Shown here: positions 49,529-49,540 of the stretch, in pieces | How positions within the stretch are numbered: position 1 is the first letter of the stretch | How the letters are laid out: each line of letters opens with the position of its first letter | Source: Oscillospiraceae bacterium | GTDB taxonomy: Bacteria > Bacillota > Clostridia > UMGS1810 | Assembly: GCA_021629085.1 (NCBI GenBank) | Contig: JAJXRJ010000013.1 | Span: 1 to 49,540 of the forward strand | DNA length: 49,540 nucleotides | Reading direction: 5' to 3' | Position numbers and translations under genes: made by a program | The notes under the pieces: model-generated | Told to the model about the DNA's origin: nothing | The model's input: the letters and a program-made list of their open reading frames with translations, nothing else | Databases searched by the model: none

Positions 49529-49540
49529 ATACAGTGAGTA

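Overview
The window looks like a chromosomal segment of an anaerobic, endospore-forming, plant-polysaccharide-degrading member of the Clostridia (Firmicutes). The grounds are a one-piece pyruvate:ferredoxin oxidoreductase, the sporulation regulator SpoIIID, a YlmC/YmxH-type protein, a collagen-like spore-surface protein beside a TPR glycosyltransferase, strong AGGAGG ribosome binding sites and sigma-A promoters with 17-18 base spacers. I see no tRNA, rRNA, CRISPR array, insertion sequence or prophage. The species cannot be named from the sequence alone.

Layout. 74-2542: a large secreted protein of unknown function. 2603-5226: a MurNAc salvage operon read leftward (murQ, murK, RpiR regulator). 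5365-15720: a xylan/hemicellulose locus. The leftward part is an AraC regulator, a DUF6259-like putative glycosidase and a secreted GH10 xylanase. The rightward part is a cytoplasmic GH2 enzyme and a secreted CE2-type esterase. 15871-16871: a BlaI-type repressor with two operators and a decayed BlaR1/M56 gene. 16969-20331: a zinc/cadmium operon (ArsR/CadC-type sensor, free-standing HMA protein, P1B ATPase, ZIP transporter) behind a consensus promoter and operator. 20693-23034: a 56-residue protein, then the collagen-like protein with its TPR glycosyltransferase. 23233-26434: a GPH sugar symporter and a NagZ-type GH3 enzyme. 26477-29588: rqcH and two tandem DUF1919 paralogues. 29928-33446: nifJ. 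33581-37133: a VanW/G5 envelope protein, spoIIID and a YkuD L,D-transpeptidase. 37364-41774: a peptide-resistance-type ABC transporter divergent from its two-component system. 42019-44793: a second GH10 xylanase paralogous to the first. 44865-48840: a DUF5131 protein, then a two-gene Fe-S cassette (QueG/RdhA-like protein plus U32-like protein) divergent from an AraC regulator. 48841-49392: a YlmC/YmxH protein and a YtxH-like small protein.

How the genes work together. The two secreted xylanases and the CE2 esterase share one sugar-binding-type module, and both xylanases carry a copper-amine-oxidase-N stalk. They would cut and deacetylate xylan outside the cell. The GH2, GH3 and DUF6259-like enzymes have no signal peptides and would finish the products inside, with the GPH symporter a candidate importer. 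MurQ and MurK, plus the NagZ-type GH3, fit a PTS-independent route for amino-sugar salvage from the wall.

Best leads for something new: the QueG-like/U32-like/AraC cassette (45881-48840); the DUF6259-like enzyme; a 38-base hairpin repeat found 3' of two unrelated defence-like modules; and several palindromes placed exactly on promoters or leaders. Starts were moved from the longest reading frame wherever a Shine-Dalgarno site decided the matter.
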